DNA of 64,000 bases from Streptomyces sp. WZ.A104 (GTDB lineage: Bacteria > Actinomycetota > Actinomycetes > Streptomycetales > Streptomycetaceae): NCBI RefSeq assembly GCF_002382885.1, contig NZ_NWVL01000036.1:1-64000 (forward strand), given 5' to 3'. The position numbers and the translations under genes were made by a program. Shown piece after piece: positions 32,959 to 42,099 of the stretch. The notes beneath the pieces are model-generated. The model was given only the letters and a program-made list of their open reading frames with translations. It searched no databases and was not told where the DNA came from. Position 1 is the stretch's first letter. Each line of letters starts with the position of its first letter.

Positions 32959-33939
32959 ATGGGCGGCGACGGCTTCATCACCCTCGACGGCGTCGAGAAG
33001 GTCTTCCAGGTCCGCCGGAAGGCCGGTCTGCTGCGCCGCGAACGGCACGAGGTCCGGGCCGTGGACGGGATCAGTTTCCAGGTCCCGCGCGGTGAGATGG
33101 TCGGCTACATCGGCCCGAACGGGGCGGGCAAGTCGACCACGATCAAGATGCTGACGGGCATCCTCACCCCGAGCGGCGGCCGGCTGCGCGTCGCGGGCAT
33201 CGACCCCGCCCGGGAACGCACGCGTCTGGCGCACCGCATCGGCGTCGTCTTCGGCCAGCGGACCACGCTCTGGTGGGACCTGCCGCTGCGCGACTCGTAC
33301 CGGCTGATGCACCGCATGTACCGCATCCCGGACCGCCGTTACCGGGAGAACCTGGACCGCTGTGTCGAACTCCTCGACCTGGGAGCGCTGTTGGACGTCC
33401 CCGTGCGGCAGCTCTCCCTCGGTCAGCGGATGCGCGGCGACATCGCGGCGGCGCTGCTGCACGATCCGGAGGTGCTGTACCTGGACGAGCCGACGATCGG
33501 GCTCGATGTGATCTCCAAGGTCAAAGTGCGCCAGTTCCTCCAGGAGTTGAACGCCGAGCGCGGGACGACGGTCCTGCTGACGACGCACGACCTGACCGAC
33601 ATCGAGCAGTTGTGCAGCCGGGTGATGGTGATCGACCACGGCCGTCTGATGTACGACGGTTCCCTCGCCGGCCTCCACGAGGCGGGGGAGAGCGAGCGGA
33701 TGCTGGTGGTGGACCTGGAGCGCGAGCTCCCGCCGATCGAGCTGACGTCCGGCCCGTCGGGGCCCGTGCTGCGAGCGGTCAGGGTGGAGGGCCCGCGTCA
33801 GTGGCTGGCGTTCCCCGCCGAGGCTTCGGCGGCCCCGCTGGTGGCGCGCATCGCGGCTGAATACCCGCTGGTCGACCTGTCGGTGCGGGAACCGGACATC
33901 GAGGCGGTGATCGCGAGGATGTACGAGTCGGCGCCCTGA
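32959..33939 (+). CDS. ABC-2 exporter ATP-binding protein
   Basis: This encodes 326 residues; ATG 32959 has GGAGG 8 nt upstream. Walker A is GPNGAGKST, the signature region is QLSLGQRMRGDIAAALLHDP (variant LSLGQ), Walker B is VLYLDEPTIGLD and the switch His is in TTHDLTDIEQ. A loop VFGQRTTLWWDLP typical of this subfamily replaces the usual Q-loop context. A 90-residue C-terminal domain follows, as in exporter ATPases. It completes the three-gene transporter. Confidence 0.94.
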   Translation: MGGDGFITLDGVEKVFQVRRKAGLLRRERHEVRAVDGISFQVPRGEMVGYIGPNGAGKSTTIKMLTGILTPSGGRLRVAGIDPARERTRLAHRIGVVFGQRTTLWWDLPLRDSYRLMHRMYRIPDRRYRENLDRCVELLDLGALLDVPVRQLSLGQRMRGDIAAALLHDPEVLYLDEPTIGLDVISKVKVRQFLQELNAERGTTVLLTTHDLTDIEQLCSRVMVIDHGRLMYDGSLAGLHEAGESERMLVVDLERELPPIELTSGPSGPVLRAVRVEGPRQWLAFPAEASAAPLVARIAAEYPLVDLSVREPDIEAVIARMYESAP

Positions 33940-34024
33940 CGGTTCCTGCCCTGACGGCCCCTCTCCGGGACGGCGGGTGCGACTGCTCGGCCTGCGCGTC
34001 TGTGCCTTGAGCGGGTGCGTTCAA

Positions 34025-34030
34025 TAGGCT
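34025..34030 (+). promoter_or_regulatory. -10 box of the DUF1707 gene
   Basis: TAGGCT lies 7 nt before the ATG, again suggesting a leaderless mRNA. Confidence 0.5.
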
Positions 34031-34037
34031 GCGCGGT

Positions 34038-34760
34038 ATGACAAGTGAACGTCCGGAAATGCGCGCATCCGACACCGAGCGTGAACGGATCGCCGAGCTG
34101 CTGCGCGAAGCCGTGGCCGAGGGCCGACTGGAGATGGACGAGTTCGAGCAGCGCCTCGAAACGGCCTACAAGGCGCGTACACACGGGGAGCTGGAGCCGC
34201 TCGTCCAGGACCTTCCGGCGCCCGGCTCGGCGGTGGCCCCGGTGGGCGCGACCGCGCCCGCCCCGCTGCGGGGTTCCGCGGCGAACTGGCCCGCCCGGAT
34301 CGGTGGCACCGCGACCTCCAAGGGCGGGTTCGCGCTCTGGGGCGGCTTCAACCGAAAGGGCCGCTGGACGGTGGCCCGGAAGTTCACGGCGTTCGCGATG
34401 TGGGGTGGCGGCGAGATCGACCTGCGCGAGGCGCACTTCGAGGACCGCGAGACCGTGATCCGGTGCTTCACGATCATGGGCGGTCTGCATGTGACCGCGC
34501 CGCCGGAGCTGAACGTCGACGTCAGGGGAGTCGGCATCATGGGCGGCTTCGGCGAGGGCTCCAACGAGGAGGGCGAGCCCGCGCCCGATGCCCCGTACGT
34601 GCGGATCACCGGCTTCGCGCTGATGGGCGGCGTCGGCGTGGAGCGCAAGCGGACGAAGGCGGAGCGCCGCCGCCTGAAGGAGGCGGAACAGGCGGAACTG
34701 GAGGCGCGCCGCCGACGCGGTCTGGAAGGCCCGGATGGCGGCACCCGCAAGGAACTCTGA
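34038..34760 (+). CDS. DUF1707 protein with LiaF-like C-terminal domain
   Basis: This encodes 240 residues from ATG 34038. Residues 7-60 match DUF1707 (RASDTERERIAELLREAVAEGRLEMDEFEQRL), a small helical module common at the start of actinobacterial cell-envelope stress proteins. Residues 110-205 are a right-handed beta-helix-like region with repeated FTIMGGL, VGIMGGF and FALMGGVGV segments, like the DUF2154/LiaF C-terminal domain. The C-terminal 30 residues are a charged helix. No membrane segment is seen. A role in envelope-stress sensing is plausible from family architecture. Confidence 0.85.
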   Translation: MTSERPEMRASDTERERIAELLREAVAEGRLEMDEFEQRLETAYKARTHGELEPLVQDLPAPGSAVAPVGATAPAPLRGSAANWPARIGGTATSKGGFALWGGFNRKGRWTVARKFTAFAMWGGGEIDLREAHFEDRETVIRCFTIMGGLHVTAPPELNVDVRGVGIMGGFGEGSNEEGEPAPDAPYVRITGFALMGGVGVERKRTKAERRRLKEAEQAELEARRRRGLEGPDGGTRKEL

Positions 34761-34796
34761 GGGGGAGGGCGGGGCCGACGCGGCTGTTCAGCACGT

Positions 34797-34834
34797 CACG
34801 CGTCTCGCAGTGCCTCACGCGTCTCGCAGCGCCT
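34797..34834. repeat. two tandem 19-bp copies after the DUF1707 gene
   Basis: CACGCGTCTCGCAG(T/C)GCCT occurs at 34797-34815 and 34816-34834 in the convergent gap between the DUF1707 gene and the SGNH hydrolase. Confidence 0.8.
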
Positions 34835-34890
34835 CCCACGCCTCACCGCGCCTCCGGCCGATCGGGGCCGGGGTGCCGCTCAGCGGCCGC

Positions 34891-36138
34891 TCACAGTGCG
34901 TCGGACCGGGGGGCAGGGGCCCGGTCCAGGGACGCCAGGTCCACCCGGTCGCCGAGCGCGCGGTAGCCGTCGTCGTTGAAGTGCAGGTGGTCGCCGGAGT
35001 CGTACGCGGTGAGCAGCCGGTTCGGCGCGGCGGGATCGCGTACCGCCTCGTCGAAGTCGACGTACGCGTCGAACACCGTCCCCGCCCGGATCTGCTCGTT
35101 GACCGCCAGCCGTACGGCGTTGCGCTCGGGCGTCCAGCTGGGGAAGCCCTCGAACGGGGTCAGCGTCGCGCCGACGACCGTGAGCCCGCGGGCGTGCGCC
35201 CGCTCGGTGAGGGAGCGCAGGCTGTCCACGATGCGCTGGGGGTCGGTCTCCTGGGGGGACTGCTGTACGTCGTTGATGCCGAGGGCCACGATGACCGTCC
35301 GGACCCCGGCGACCGGCAGGACGTCGCGCTCGAACCGGTCGGTCCCGGCTTCGCCACCGGTGCCGCGCCCGATGCCCACGACCCGGTTGCCCGAGATGCC
35401 CGCGTTGGCGACCCCGTACCGGCCGCCCAGCCGGTCGGCGAGGACGTCGGTCCAGCGGGCGTTCGCGTCGGTGGTGGAGCGGCTGCCCGCGGTCAGGGAG
35501 TCGCCGAGGGCGACGATCGCGCCGAGGGCCCTCTCGTTGCGGACGTCCACGGCGGTCAGGTAGCGCCAGTTCGTGGTGGGCCGGGTGCCGCGCTCGTCGA
35601 CGAGGTAGGACGTCTGGTGGCTGTTGGGGTGGTAGGTGACCGGCCCGCCGGGCTCCGGGGTGCGGAAGCCGACCTCAAGGTCGGAGTCGGGGGCGACGGG
35701 CACGACGACGGGATCGCTGACGATCCGCCCGCCCGCGGCGATGGTGACGGCGGCGGCGCCCTTGAAGGTCACCGGCCTGGTGTTGACGGTGGCTTGGTCC
35801 ACGACCAGGGGGACCGTGCCGAAGAGGTTGGACAGCGTGATGCGGGCTACGTTCCCGCCGATGCTGGTGTGGACGATGTTTCGGATGGTGCGTCCGGGTA
35901 GCCCGTTCGGGGTGTTGGGCTCGGCCCGGACCGGTGCGGCCGTCCAGGTGGCGACCCAGTTGCCGCCCGAGGTGGCGGGGGCGACCGGGTTACGGGCGGC
36001 CGCATGGGTCTCGGCGGGCGGGGGCGGCGTCGGCCGGGGGCCCGAGAGCAGCGTCGTGCCGAAGGCGACGGCGGCGGCGAGCGCGACGGTGCCCGCCACG
36101 AGGGCGATGAGCAGGGCATACCCCTGGCGCCTGGGCAT
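34891..36138 (-). CDS. secreted SGNH/GDSL-family hydrolase
   Basis: This encodes 415 residues; ATG 36138 (MPRRQGYALLIAL) is preceded by AAGGAG. An N-terminal signal or anchor helix spans residues 6-30 and a Pro-rich linker follows. An Ig-like N-terminal module (NWVATWTAAPVRAEP, RNIVHTSIGGNVARITLSN) leads to the SGNH catalytic domain: nucleophile Ser in VALGDSLTAGSRS, block II Gly/Asn, block III GINDVQQSP, and the Asp/His pair in SGDHLHFNDDGYRAL. This two-module form is common in streptomycete extracellular esterases; the substrate could be a polysaccharide ester or lipid. Confidence 0.9.
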   Translation of the reverse strand: MPRRQGYALLIALVAGTVALAAAVAFGTTLLSGPRPTPPPPAETHAAARNPVAPATSGGNWVATWTAAPVRAEPNTPNGLPGRTIRNIVHTSIGGNVARITLSNLFGTVPLVVDQATVNTRPVTFKGAAAVTIAAGGRIVSDPVVVPVAPDSDLEVGFRTPEPGGPVTYHPNSHQTSYLVDERGTRPTTNWRYLTAVDVRNERALGAIVALGDSLTAGSRSTTDANARWTDVLADRLGGRYGVANAGISGNRVVGIGRGTGGEAGTDRFERDVLPVAGVRTVIVALGINDVQQSPQETDPQRIVDSLRSLTERAHARGLTVVGATLTPFEGFPSWTPERNAVRLAVNEQIRAGTVFDAYVDFDEAVRDPAAPNRLLTAYDSGDHLHFNDDGYRALGDRVDLASLDRAPAPRSDAL

Positions 36139-36280
36139 GTGCGGTGTTTCTCCTTGTGATGATCGTGCTGGTCCCATGATGCGACAGGCCGTCGGGAACT
36201 CGACGTGCGGCCCGGGAGTAGGTGAGGTAGGGACAATGCGTACGTCACGGGGGCGAGGCGTACGCGGACGGGTGGAGCGG

Positions 36281-37687
36281 ATGGAACGGACCGGATCCGA
36301 AGAGCAGGACGCGGGGCAGGGGCAGAAAGCCGAGCGAAAGTCAGTGGGCCCGGGCCCGGGCCCGGGCCCGGGCTCCGGCGCGGGCTTCGGGCCAGGGCCG
36401 GGCGCGGGGCCGGGGCCGCTGGCCTCGTTCGCGTACACCGCCGCCGACGAGGAGAAGCAGCGCGGCGTACGGCGCATGAAAACCACGGCCACCGGCCTCC
36501 TCCTGCTCGTCGCGCTCGTGTACGTGCTGGCCACCTGGGCGAAGAGCTCAGGTGTGGGGGGCTGGCCGGGCTACGTCGCGGCGGCTGCCGAGGCGGGGAT
36601 GGTGGGCGCCCTGGCGGACTGGTTCGCCGTCACGGCGCTCTTCCGGCGCCCGCTCGGTCTGCCGATCCCCCACACCGCCATCATCCCTACCAAGAAGGAT
36701 CAGCTGGGACAGTCCCTCGGTTCCTTCGTGGGTGAGAACTTTCTCTCCGGAGACGTCATTCGTGACCGAATTCACGCGCTGGGCGTCGGAAAGCGGCTCG
36801 GTGTTTGGCTGGCGGAGCCCGCCCACGCGGACCGGGTGACCGCCGAGTCGGCGACGGCGCTGCGCGGAGCGCTGACGGTGCTGCGGGACTCCGACGTCCA
36901 GGCGGTGGTCGGTGAGGCGATCACCCGGCGCGCGGACGCGGCTGAGGTCGGCCCGAGCCTCGGCAAGATGCTGGAGAAGGTCGTCACCGACGGCGGCCAC
37001 CGCAAGGTCGTCGACCTCGTCTGCGTACGGGCGCACGACTGGCTGGTGGAGCACGGCGACTCGGTGATGAACGCGGTGCAGGGCGGGGCACCGGGCTGGA
37101 CGCCGCGGTTCGTGGACAAGCGGGTGGGGGAGCGGGTCTACAAGGAACTGCTGCGGTTCGTCACGGAGATGCGGGACATGCCGGAGCATCCGGCGCGCGG
37201 CTCCATCGACACGTTCCTCAACGACTTCGCGGCCGACCTCCAGAGCGATGAGGACACCCGGGCCCGGGTGGAGCGGCTGAAGTCGGAGATCCTGGGCCGC
37301 AGCGAGGTGCAGGACGTCATCGCGTCCGCCTGGTCCTCCGTCCGTACGATGATCATCGCGGCGGCCGAGGACGAGCGCAGCGAACTGCGGCTGCGGGCGC
37401 GCGCGTCGCTGATGTCGCTGGGCGCCCGGCTGGCGAACGACGAACGGCTCCAGGCCAAGCTGGACGGCTGGCTGGAGGACGCGGCGGTGTATGTCGTGAC
37501 GACGTACCGCGCGGAGATCACGTCCCTCATCAGCGAGACGGTCGCGGGCTGGGACGCGGACCAGACCTCGAAGAAGATCGAGGCGCACATCGGCCGCGAC
37601 CTCCAGTTCATCCGGATCAACGGCACGGTGGTGGGTGCGCTGGCGGGCCTGGCGATCTACACGGTGTCGCACGCGCTGGGCGGCTGA
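36281..37687 (+). CDS. DUF445 family membrane protein
   Basis: This encodes 468 residues; ATG 36281 has GGTGGAG 4-10 nt upstream. A low-complexity Gly/Pro stretch (residues 23-46) comes from a GGGCCC repeat in the DNA. Membrane helices lie near residues 68-85 and at the C-terminus (VVGALAGLAIYTVSHAL). The DUF445 core includes GALADWFAVTALFRRPLGLPIPHTAIIP and KKDQLGQSLGSFVGENFLS, followed by a long helical domain. It is a relative of the YjiN/YheB type; function unknown. A terminator hairpin follows. Confidence 0.9.
   Translation: MERTGSEEQDAGQGQKAERKSVGPGPGPGPGSGAGFGPGPGAGPGPLASFAYTAADEEKQRGVRRMKTTATGLLLLVALVYVLATWAKSSGVGGWPGYVAAAAEAGMVGALADWFAVTALFRRPLGLPIPHTAIIPTKKDQLGQSLGSFVGENFLSGDVIRDRIHALGVGKRLGVWLAEPAHADRVTAESATALRGALTVLRDSDVQAVVGEAITRRADAAEVGPSLGKMLEKVVTDGGHRKVVDLVCVRAHDWLVEHGDSVMNAVQGGAPGWTPRFVDKRVGERVYKELLRFVTEMRDMPEHPARGSIDTFLNDFAADLQSDEDTRARVERLKSEILGRSEVQDVIASAWSSVRTMIIAAAEDERSELRLRARASLMSLGARLANDERLQAKLDGWLEDAAVYVVTTYRAEITSLISETVAGWDADQTSKKIEAHIGRDLQFIRINGTVVGALAGLAIYTVSHALGG
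36346..36373 (+). repeat. GGGCCC hexamer repeat inside the DUF445 gene
   Basis: About 4.7 direct copies of the palindrome GGGCCC encode alternating Gly-Pro. It is likely prone to slippage and to hairpin formation. Confidence 0.9.
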
Positions 37688-37711
37688 GGGCCCTACGGGG
37701 CTGTGGGCTCC

Positions 37712-37749
37712 GGGTGCGTGCCCGTCCTGTCGTGTACGGGCACGCACCC
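37712..37749 (+). terminator. terminator of the DUF445 gene
   Basis: A perfect 14-bp stem (GGGTGCGTGCCCGT at 37712-37725, ACGGGCACGCACCC at 37736-37749) with a 10-nt loop lies 25 bp after the stop. Confidence 0.9.
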
Positions 37750-37990
37750 GGCTTGCACGGGGGAGTTGCCCGGTAGTACGGGCCCGGCGCGGCGGGTGTT
37801 CAACGCCGCGCGCCTTTTCTCTGTCGCCCACCGGCTTCGGTCAGTTCGGCCACGACGCTCTCGCCGATGTCGGCGAAGTCGTCGACCTGTTCCGGCCTCA
37901 GCCCCTGCCCGCCCTGCCCGCGTGCGCGGCTCGCACCGAGCGCGCGGTGTCGTAACGGCTCCCTCTGACCGGAACGAAGGGCTCTCCCGA
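37750..37990. other. gap with a possible gene remnant on the minus strand
   Basis: No intact gene is visible. On the minus strand, 37800-37900 reads VDDFADIGESVVAELTEAGG and then a basic tail, with coding-like codon use but no ATG, GTG or TTG start; a second frame just upstream (RYDTARSVRAAHAGRAG) ends in a stop. This could be a frameshifted remnant. Confidence 0.3.
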
Positions 37991-38305
37991 CTAACGCCGG
38001 GCGCGGCGGGTGACGGCCCAGGAAGCGGCGGCCACGCCCCCGGCGACGGTGAACACGGCGGGCCAGGCGCCGACCTTCTTGGCGAGCGGGTGCGACCCGG
38101 CGAAGGCGGCGACGTACGCGGCGGTCAGCCCGGCGGCCGCGCGCGGCCCGGCCTGGCGGTTCCACTCGTACGCGGCGAGGGACCCGGCGGCGGCGAGCGC
38201 GACGCCGCCGAGCGGGCGCTTCCCGGTCCACCGGGCGACGCCGTAGCCCCCGACGAGCCCGCTCGCCGCCACTGCCGCCACTGCCGCCACCGGAACGTTC
38301 GCCAT
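37991..38305 (-). CDS. small alanine/glycine-rich membrane protein, unknown
   Basis: This encodes 104 residues; ATG 38305 has GAGGGAAG upstream. Hydrophobic stretches at residues 4-22, 32-46, 57-68 and 81-97 suggest three or four membrane helices, and the end is RRARR. No known domain is recognised. It is divergent from the alpha/beta hydrolase gene, with about 130 bp between the starts. Confidence 0.7.
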   Translation of the reverse strand: MANVPVAAVAAVAASGLVGGYGVARWTGKRPLGGVALAAAGSLAAYEWNRQAGPRAAAGLTAAYVAAFAGSHPLAKKVGAWPAVFTVAGGVAAASWAVTRRARR

Positions 38306-38435
38306 CGTCGCTTCCCTCGTGTGTCCGTCGTATGTCTGTCGTATGCCCGTGGTCCGATTCCGCTCCTGAGGCTAACGTCCGGTTCGGCGTCGCCGACGGG
38401 CGGGCGAACAAGCGGGGCTGGACAGGGGGAACCAG

Positions 38436-39275
38436 TTGAGGACGTTCACGGTCACGGTGGCGAGCGGCGACGAGGTGCAGGCGGCCCCCGTACGCCTCTT
38501 CTGTACCGACCACGGGGGCGACGGCCCGCCCCTGCTCCTGCTGCACGGGCTGGCCGGGCACTGCGGCGAGTGGGACGCGCTGGCGGCCCGGTTCGCGGCG
38601 ACCCACCGCGTGGTCGCGTTCGACGCCCGGGGCAGCGGGGCGAGCACCCGCCGCCCCGGTGACGTGTCGCGCGCGGCGCACGTCCGCGATGTCCTGGCCG
38701 TGGCGCGCGCCCTGGGCCTGTCCGGCGAGCACACGGTGCTGGTCGGACAGTCGATGGGCGGTCTCACCGCGCTGCTCGCCGCGGCGGCGCACCCGGAGGC
38801 GTGCCGGGCGCTGATCCTGATCGAGGCGGGCCCGGCGGGCCCGAACCCCGAGCTGCCGGTACAGATAGGCGATTGGCTCGACTCCTGGCCCGTGCCGTTC
38901 CCGGACGCGGAGGCGGCCACCGCGTTCTTCGGCGGCGGCCCGGCGGGCCGGGCGTGGGCGGCGGGCCTCGCACCCGGCCCCGGCGGTCTGTACCCCCGGG
39001 TGGACCGGGATGTGATGGTGGCTACGGTTCAGGAGAACGCGCACCGCGACTACTGGGACGCCTGGGACCGGGTGCGTTGCCCGGTACTGGTGGTGCGGGG
39101 CGAGAGCGGCGCGATGCAGCCGGAGGAGGCGGACCGGATGGGGGCCCGCCACCCGGATACGCGGGTGAGCGTGATCCCGGGGGCGGGCCATGACGCCCAT
39201 CTGGACGACTCCGCTGCGGTGTACAGGGAGATAGCGGCCTTCCTCGCGGGAACCCGGGCCGCGGGCGCCGTGTAA
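38436..39275 (+). CDS. alpha/beta hydrolase
   Basis: This encodes 279 residues from TTG 38436, supported by GGGGGAA 6 nt upstream; no ATG or GTG fits better. Fold landmarks are PPLLLLHGLAGHCGEWDALAA (oxyanion HG), VVAFDARGSGAS, the nucleophile elbow VGQSMGG, LVVRGESGAMQPEEA and the catalytic His in IPGAGHDAHLD. It resembles general esterase and haloperoxidase-like hydrolases; substrate unknown. Confidence 0.88.
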   Translation: MRTFTVTVASGDEVQAAPVRLFCTDHGGDGPPLLLLHGLAGHCGEWDALAARFAATHRVVAFDARGSGASTRRPGDVSRAAHVRDVLAVARALGLSGEHTVLVGQSMGGLTALLAAAAHPEACRALILIEAGPAGPNPELPVQIGDWLDSWPVPFPDAEAATAFFGGGPAGRAWAAGLAPGPGGLYPRVDRDVMVATVQENAHRDYWDAWDRVRCPVLVVRGESGAMQPEEADRMGARHPDTRVSVIPGAGHDAHLDDSAAVYREIAAFLAGTRAAGAV

Positions 39276-39304
39276 GGTCTGGGCCCTTCACGCGAGGGGG
39301 TCTC

Positions 39305-39907
39305 ATGCAGTTCCGTACCGTTGCCCGCACCACCGTCCGTACCGATGGCGCGGGTGTTCGCCGCTCAGCCCGAACGGGGTTGCGCGCAGGTGCGCTTGCC
39401 GTGGTCGTGGCCGCGGCGCTGGTGTCCTGCACCCAGGCGTCGGGCGGGGACGGCTCCGGCGCGGACGGCCCCGCGGCCTCGGCGCCCTCCTCGGCGGACG
39501 CGGACCCCACCCGCACCGCGGAGGACGCCGAGAACACGGACAAGGCCGAGCGGGCGGCCACCGGGGCGCCGGACACCGCCGCCCCATCGCCCGCCCCCGA
39601 GCTGGTCCGTGACGCCTTCGCCACGTTGCAGGCGACGCTCGGCGACACCTGCACCCCCGGCGCGGGCGACTGCGCCTACTTCCTCGGCCGGGTCACCCGG
39701 GAACTCACGGAGCTGGACGAGGCGATGCGGGCGGACAGCAAGGGCCCGGGCCACTTCAAGAAGCCCCTCGCCGACATGAAGGTCCTGTTCGGCAAGCTGG
39801 GCGAGGACCGGTCCACGGCGCACCTGGAGAAGTACTTCTCCGAGATCGTCGGCACCCGTGACGGCATCAACACCTGGATGCAGGACCACCCGGACGACTA
39901 CCGCTGA
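39305..39907 (+). CDS. lipoprotein of unknown function
   Basis: This encodes 200 residues from ATG 39305. The signal is long (about 41 residues) and ends in the lipobox ALVSC with Cys42. A Ser/Ala/Asp-rich linker (43-100) leads to a helical C-terminal domain with two Cys (DTCTPGAGDCAYF) that may pair. KYFSEIVGTRDGINTWMQ lies near the end. No family is recognised. It converges on the excalibur lipoprotein gene, 22 bp away. Confidence 0.75.
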   Translation: MQFRTVARTTVRTDGAGVRRSARTGLRAGALAVVVAAALVSCTQASGGDGSGADGPAASAPSSADADPTRTAEDAENTDKAERAATGAPDTAAPSPAPELVRDAFATLQATLGDTCTPGAGDCAYFLGRVTRELTELDEAMRADSKGPGHFKKPLADMKVLFGKLGEDRSTAHLEKYFSEIVGTRDGINTWMQDHPDDYR

Positions 39908-39929
39908 CAAAGCCCCCGGGCCCCTGCCT

Positions 39930-40805
39930 CTACTCGCAGGCGACGCCGTCCCCGTCGCGGTCGAGGTGCCGGCCGTAGCCGGGCTCCCCGGCGTGGATGG
40001 GCGCGGCGCCCGCGGCCCGTACGGCGGTGCAGTTCGCGTAGTACGTGCTGCTGCCCCCGCCCCCGCCACTCGTACCACCACTGCTCGAACCGCCGCCGCT
40101 CCCGCCGGAGGAGGACGACGACCCGCCGCCCCACGGCTCGCAGCCCACGCCGTCGCCGTCGCGGTCCAGGTGGGGCGCGTAGCCGGGGTCGCCCTTCTCA
40201 ACGGGTGCGGCCCCGGCGGCGCGGGCGGCGTCGCAGTTCTCGTAGTACACCGGCGCCGCGGTCGTCGCCTTCGGCGTGGGCTTGGCCGTGGGCTTCGGGC
40301 TCGGCTTCGGCGCGGTCACGTCGATGCGGACCACGGCCGTGGCGGCAGGTACGTCGGTCCCGGTGACGAGCACCCGGTACGTGAACGTGTCCTCGCCTGC
40401 GTACCCGGTCGCGGCGGTGTACGCGACCGAGGCCCCGGACACCGTGGCGGTCCCGTGGCCGGGGGCGGTGGCGACGCTCAGGGTCAGGTCATCCGGGTCG
40501 TAGGCGTCGAGCAGGGCCGCCGCGTCGCCGCTCTCCAGGGTGATGGAGTCGTTGTCCAGGACGTCGATGTCCAGGCTCTTCCCGGCCACCGCGCGCTGCT
40601 CCTCGTCGTCCATGAGGGCCAGGGCCCGCTGCACGGAGGGCGATGGACTGGCCGACGCGGCGACCTTGGCGGCACCCTTTCCGCCCCCGTCGTCCGTATC
40701 GCCGCCGCCCCCGCACCCGGCGAGGAACAGCGCGAGCGCGACGGCCCCCACCGGTATCCGGAGGAAGTCGCGCCTCGGCTGCCGTGACTGCTTCGTCGTC
40801 TGCAT
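39930..40805 (-). CDS. lipoprotein with Ig-like domain and two excalibur calcium-binding domains
   Basis: This encodes 291 residues from ATG 40805. The signal peptide has a lipobox LFLAGC with Cys31. Residues 65-165 look like a bacterial Ig-like/cadherin-type module (ATAPGHGTATVSG, GYAGEDTFTYRV). A Pro/Lys/Thr linker then leads to two excalibur repeats of about 37 residues, each ending HLDRDGDGV(G/A)CE and separated by a 30-residue Gly/Ser linker. DxDxDG is the EF-hand-like calcium loop and two Cys per repeat should pair. Excalibur domains occur at the actinobacterial surface. Confidence 0.88.
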   Translation of the reverse strand: MQTTKQSRQPRRDFLRIPVGAVALALFLAGCGGGGDTDDGGGKGAAKVAASASPSPSVQRALALMDDEEQRAVAGKSLDIDVLDNDSITLESGDAAALLDAYDPDDLTLSVATAPGHGTATVSGASVAYTAATGYAGEDTFTYRVLVTGTDVPAATAVVRIDVTAPKPSPKPTAKPTPKATTAAPVYYENCDAARAAGAAPVEKGDPGYAPHLDRDGDGVGCEPWGGGSSSSSGGSGGGSSSGGTSGGGGGSSTYYANCTAVRAAGAAPIHAGEPGYGRHLDRDGDGVACE

Positions 40806-40980
40806 GTGTTGCCCCCAAGGCGGAACTCGGCGCTGTGGTGCGGTGGAGCAGCCGATGCTCGCAGCGGGCCCGGGGCGGTTTCAGGGGCATGGGGGAAGCG
40901 AAGCGGAATTGTGATGAAAGCATGGACGAACCATGGAGGGGCCGGAGGCCGGTCAGCCGTGGGCGGTGCCCCACTCGCCG

Positions 40981-42000
40981 TCAGCGTGGGGACTCCAGGC
41001 TGACGCGGGCAGCGACCGGCAGGTGGTCGCTGCCGGTGGCGGGCAGGGCGCGGAGGTGACCGACGGTGGCCGAGCGGGCCATCACCTGATCGATCCGGGC
41101 CACCGGGAAGGAGGCGGGGAAGCTGAAGGCGAACCCGCGCTCGGCAACGTTCAACTGCGAGGCGAGAGGCCTCAACCCCCGGTCGTCGACGGCCCCGTTG
41201 AGATCCCCGAGCAGAATCAGCGCCCCGGTCTCCTCGGCGGCGATGGCCCGCCCCAGCAGCCGGGCGCTCTCGTCCCGCCAGGCGGACGCGAGACCGCCCG
41301 TCCCGATGCGCATGGAGGGCAGGTGGGCGACGTACGCGGCGACCTCGCCGTGCGGCGTACGGGCCACGGCCCGTAGCCCGCGGCTCCATCCCTCCGCGAT
41401 TCCGTCCGGCTTGATGTCCACCGACCGCGCTCCGGACAACGGGTACTTCGACCACAGCCCGACGGTGCCCCGGACGGCGTGATGGGGGTACTCGGCGGCC
41501 AGCGTCCTCTCGTACACCGACAGGGCCGGAGGCACCAGCTCCTCCAGCGCGATGAGATCGGGTCCGGCGGCGGCCAGCGCACGGGCCGTCCCCGCCGGGT
41601 CGCGGTTCTCGTCACTGACGTTGTGCTGTACGACGACGAGGTCCCGCGCACCGGGATCGGCCTCCGGCAGGAGCAGCGCGCCGAAGGAATGCGTCCAGAC
41701 GGCCACCGGCAGCAGCACCGCCACCAGGGCGATCGCCGACCGCCGCACCAGGGCGAGGACCAGCAGCAGGACGACGGCCAGCCCGGCCCACGGGAGGAAG
41801 TTCTCCACCAGACTGCCCACCTGCCCGGGCGAGTTGGGAATCCACCGGTGGAGGCCCATCACCCCGGCCACCATCACCGCGAGCCCGGCGAGCACCGCCC
41901 CCCGCCGCCCGCCGCCCGCGCCGAAGGCGACCCACCCGGCCGACGGCGCCCCACGGCGGCTCGCCCGCTCCCGCAACTGAAACCGCACCCGCTCCACCAC
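40981..42000 (-). CDS. membrane-anchored endonuclease/exonuclease/phosphatase family protein
   Basis: This encodes 339 residues from GTG 42000. Three hydrophobic helices (about 34-50, 69-86 and 90-108) precede an EEP domain: VVVQHNVSDENRDP, the metal Glu in DLIALEELVP, YVAHLP, LLGDLNGAVDDRGL (the DxN motif) and the terminal GSDHLPV. It is of the kind often annotated as an endonuclease/exonuclease/phosphatase with an N-terminal membrane domain. The substrate, whether nucleic acid, phospholipid or phosphoester, is unknown. Confidence 0.88.
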   Translation of the reverse strand: MVERVRFQLRERASRRGAPSAGWVAFGAGGGRRGAVLAGLAVMVAGVMGLHRWIPNSPGQVGSLVENFLPWAGLAVVLLLVLALVRRSAIALVAVLLPVAVWTHSFGALLLPEADPGARDLVVVQHNVSDENRDPAGTARALAAAGPDLIALEELVPPALSVYERTLAAEYPHHAVRGTVGLWSKYPLSGARSVDIKPDGIAEGWSRGLRAVARTPHGEVAAYVAHLPSMRIGTGGLASAWRDESARLLGRAIAAEETGALILLGDLNGAVDDRGLRPLASQLNVAERGFAFSFPASFPVARIDQVMARSATVGHLRALPATGSDHLPVAARVSLESPR

Positions 42001-42099
42001 GTCTTTCTGTCCGCTGCCCGTTCCCTGGTCCGTAACTTCGTAGGACGAGCCTCCAGGGGGGAACGGTTTCCGCTCGGCCGGGCCGACCGTGCCGCGCCC

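Noticed and set aside
36346..36373. GGGCCC repeat as a regulatory site
   Set aside because: It is inside the DUF445 coding frame and is explained as a Gly-Pro-coding slippage repeat.
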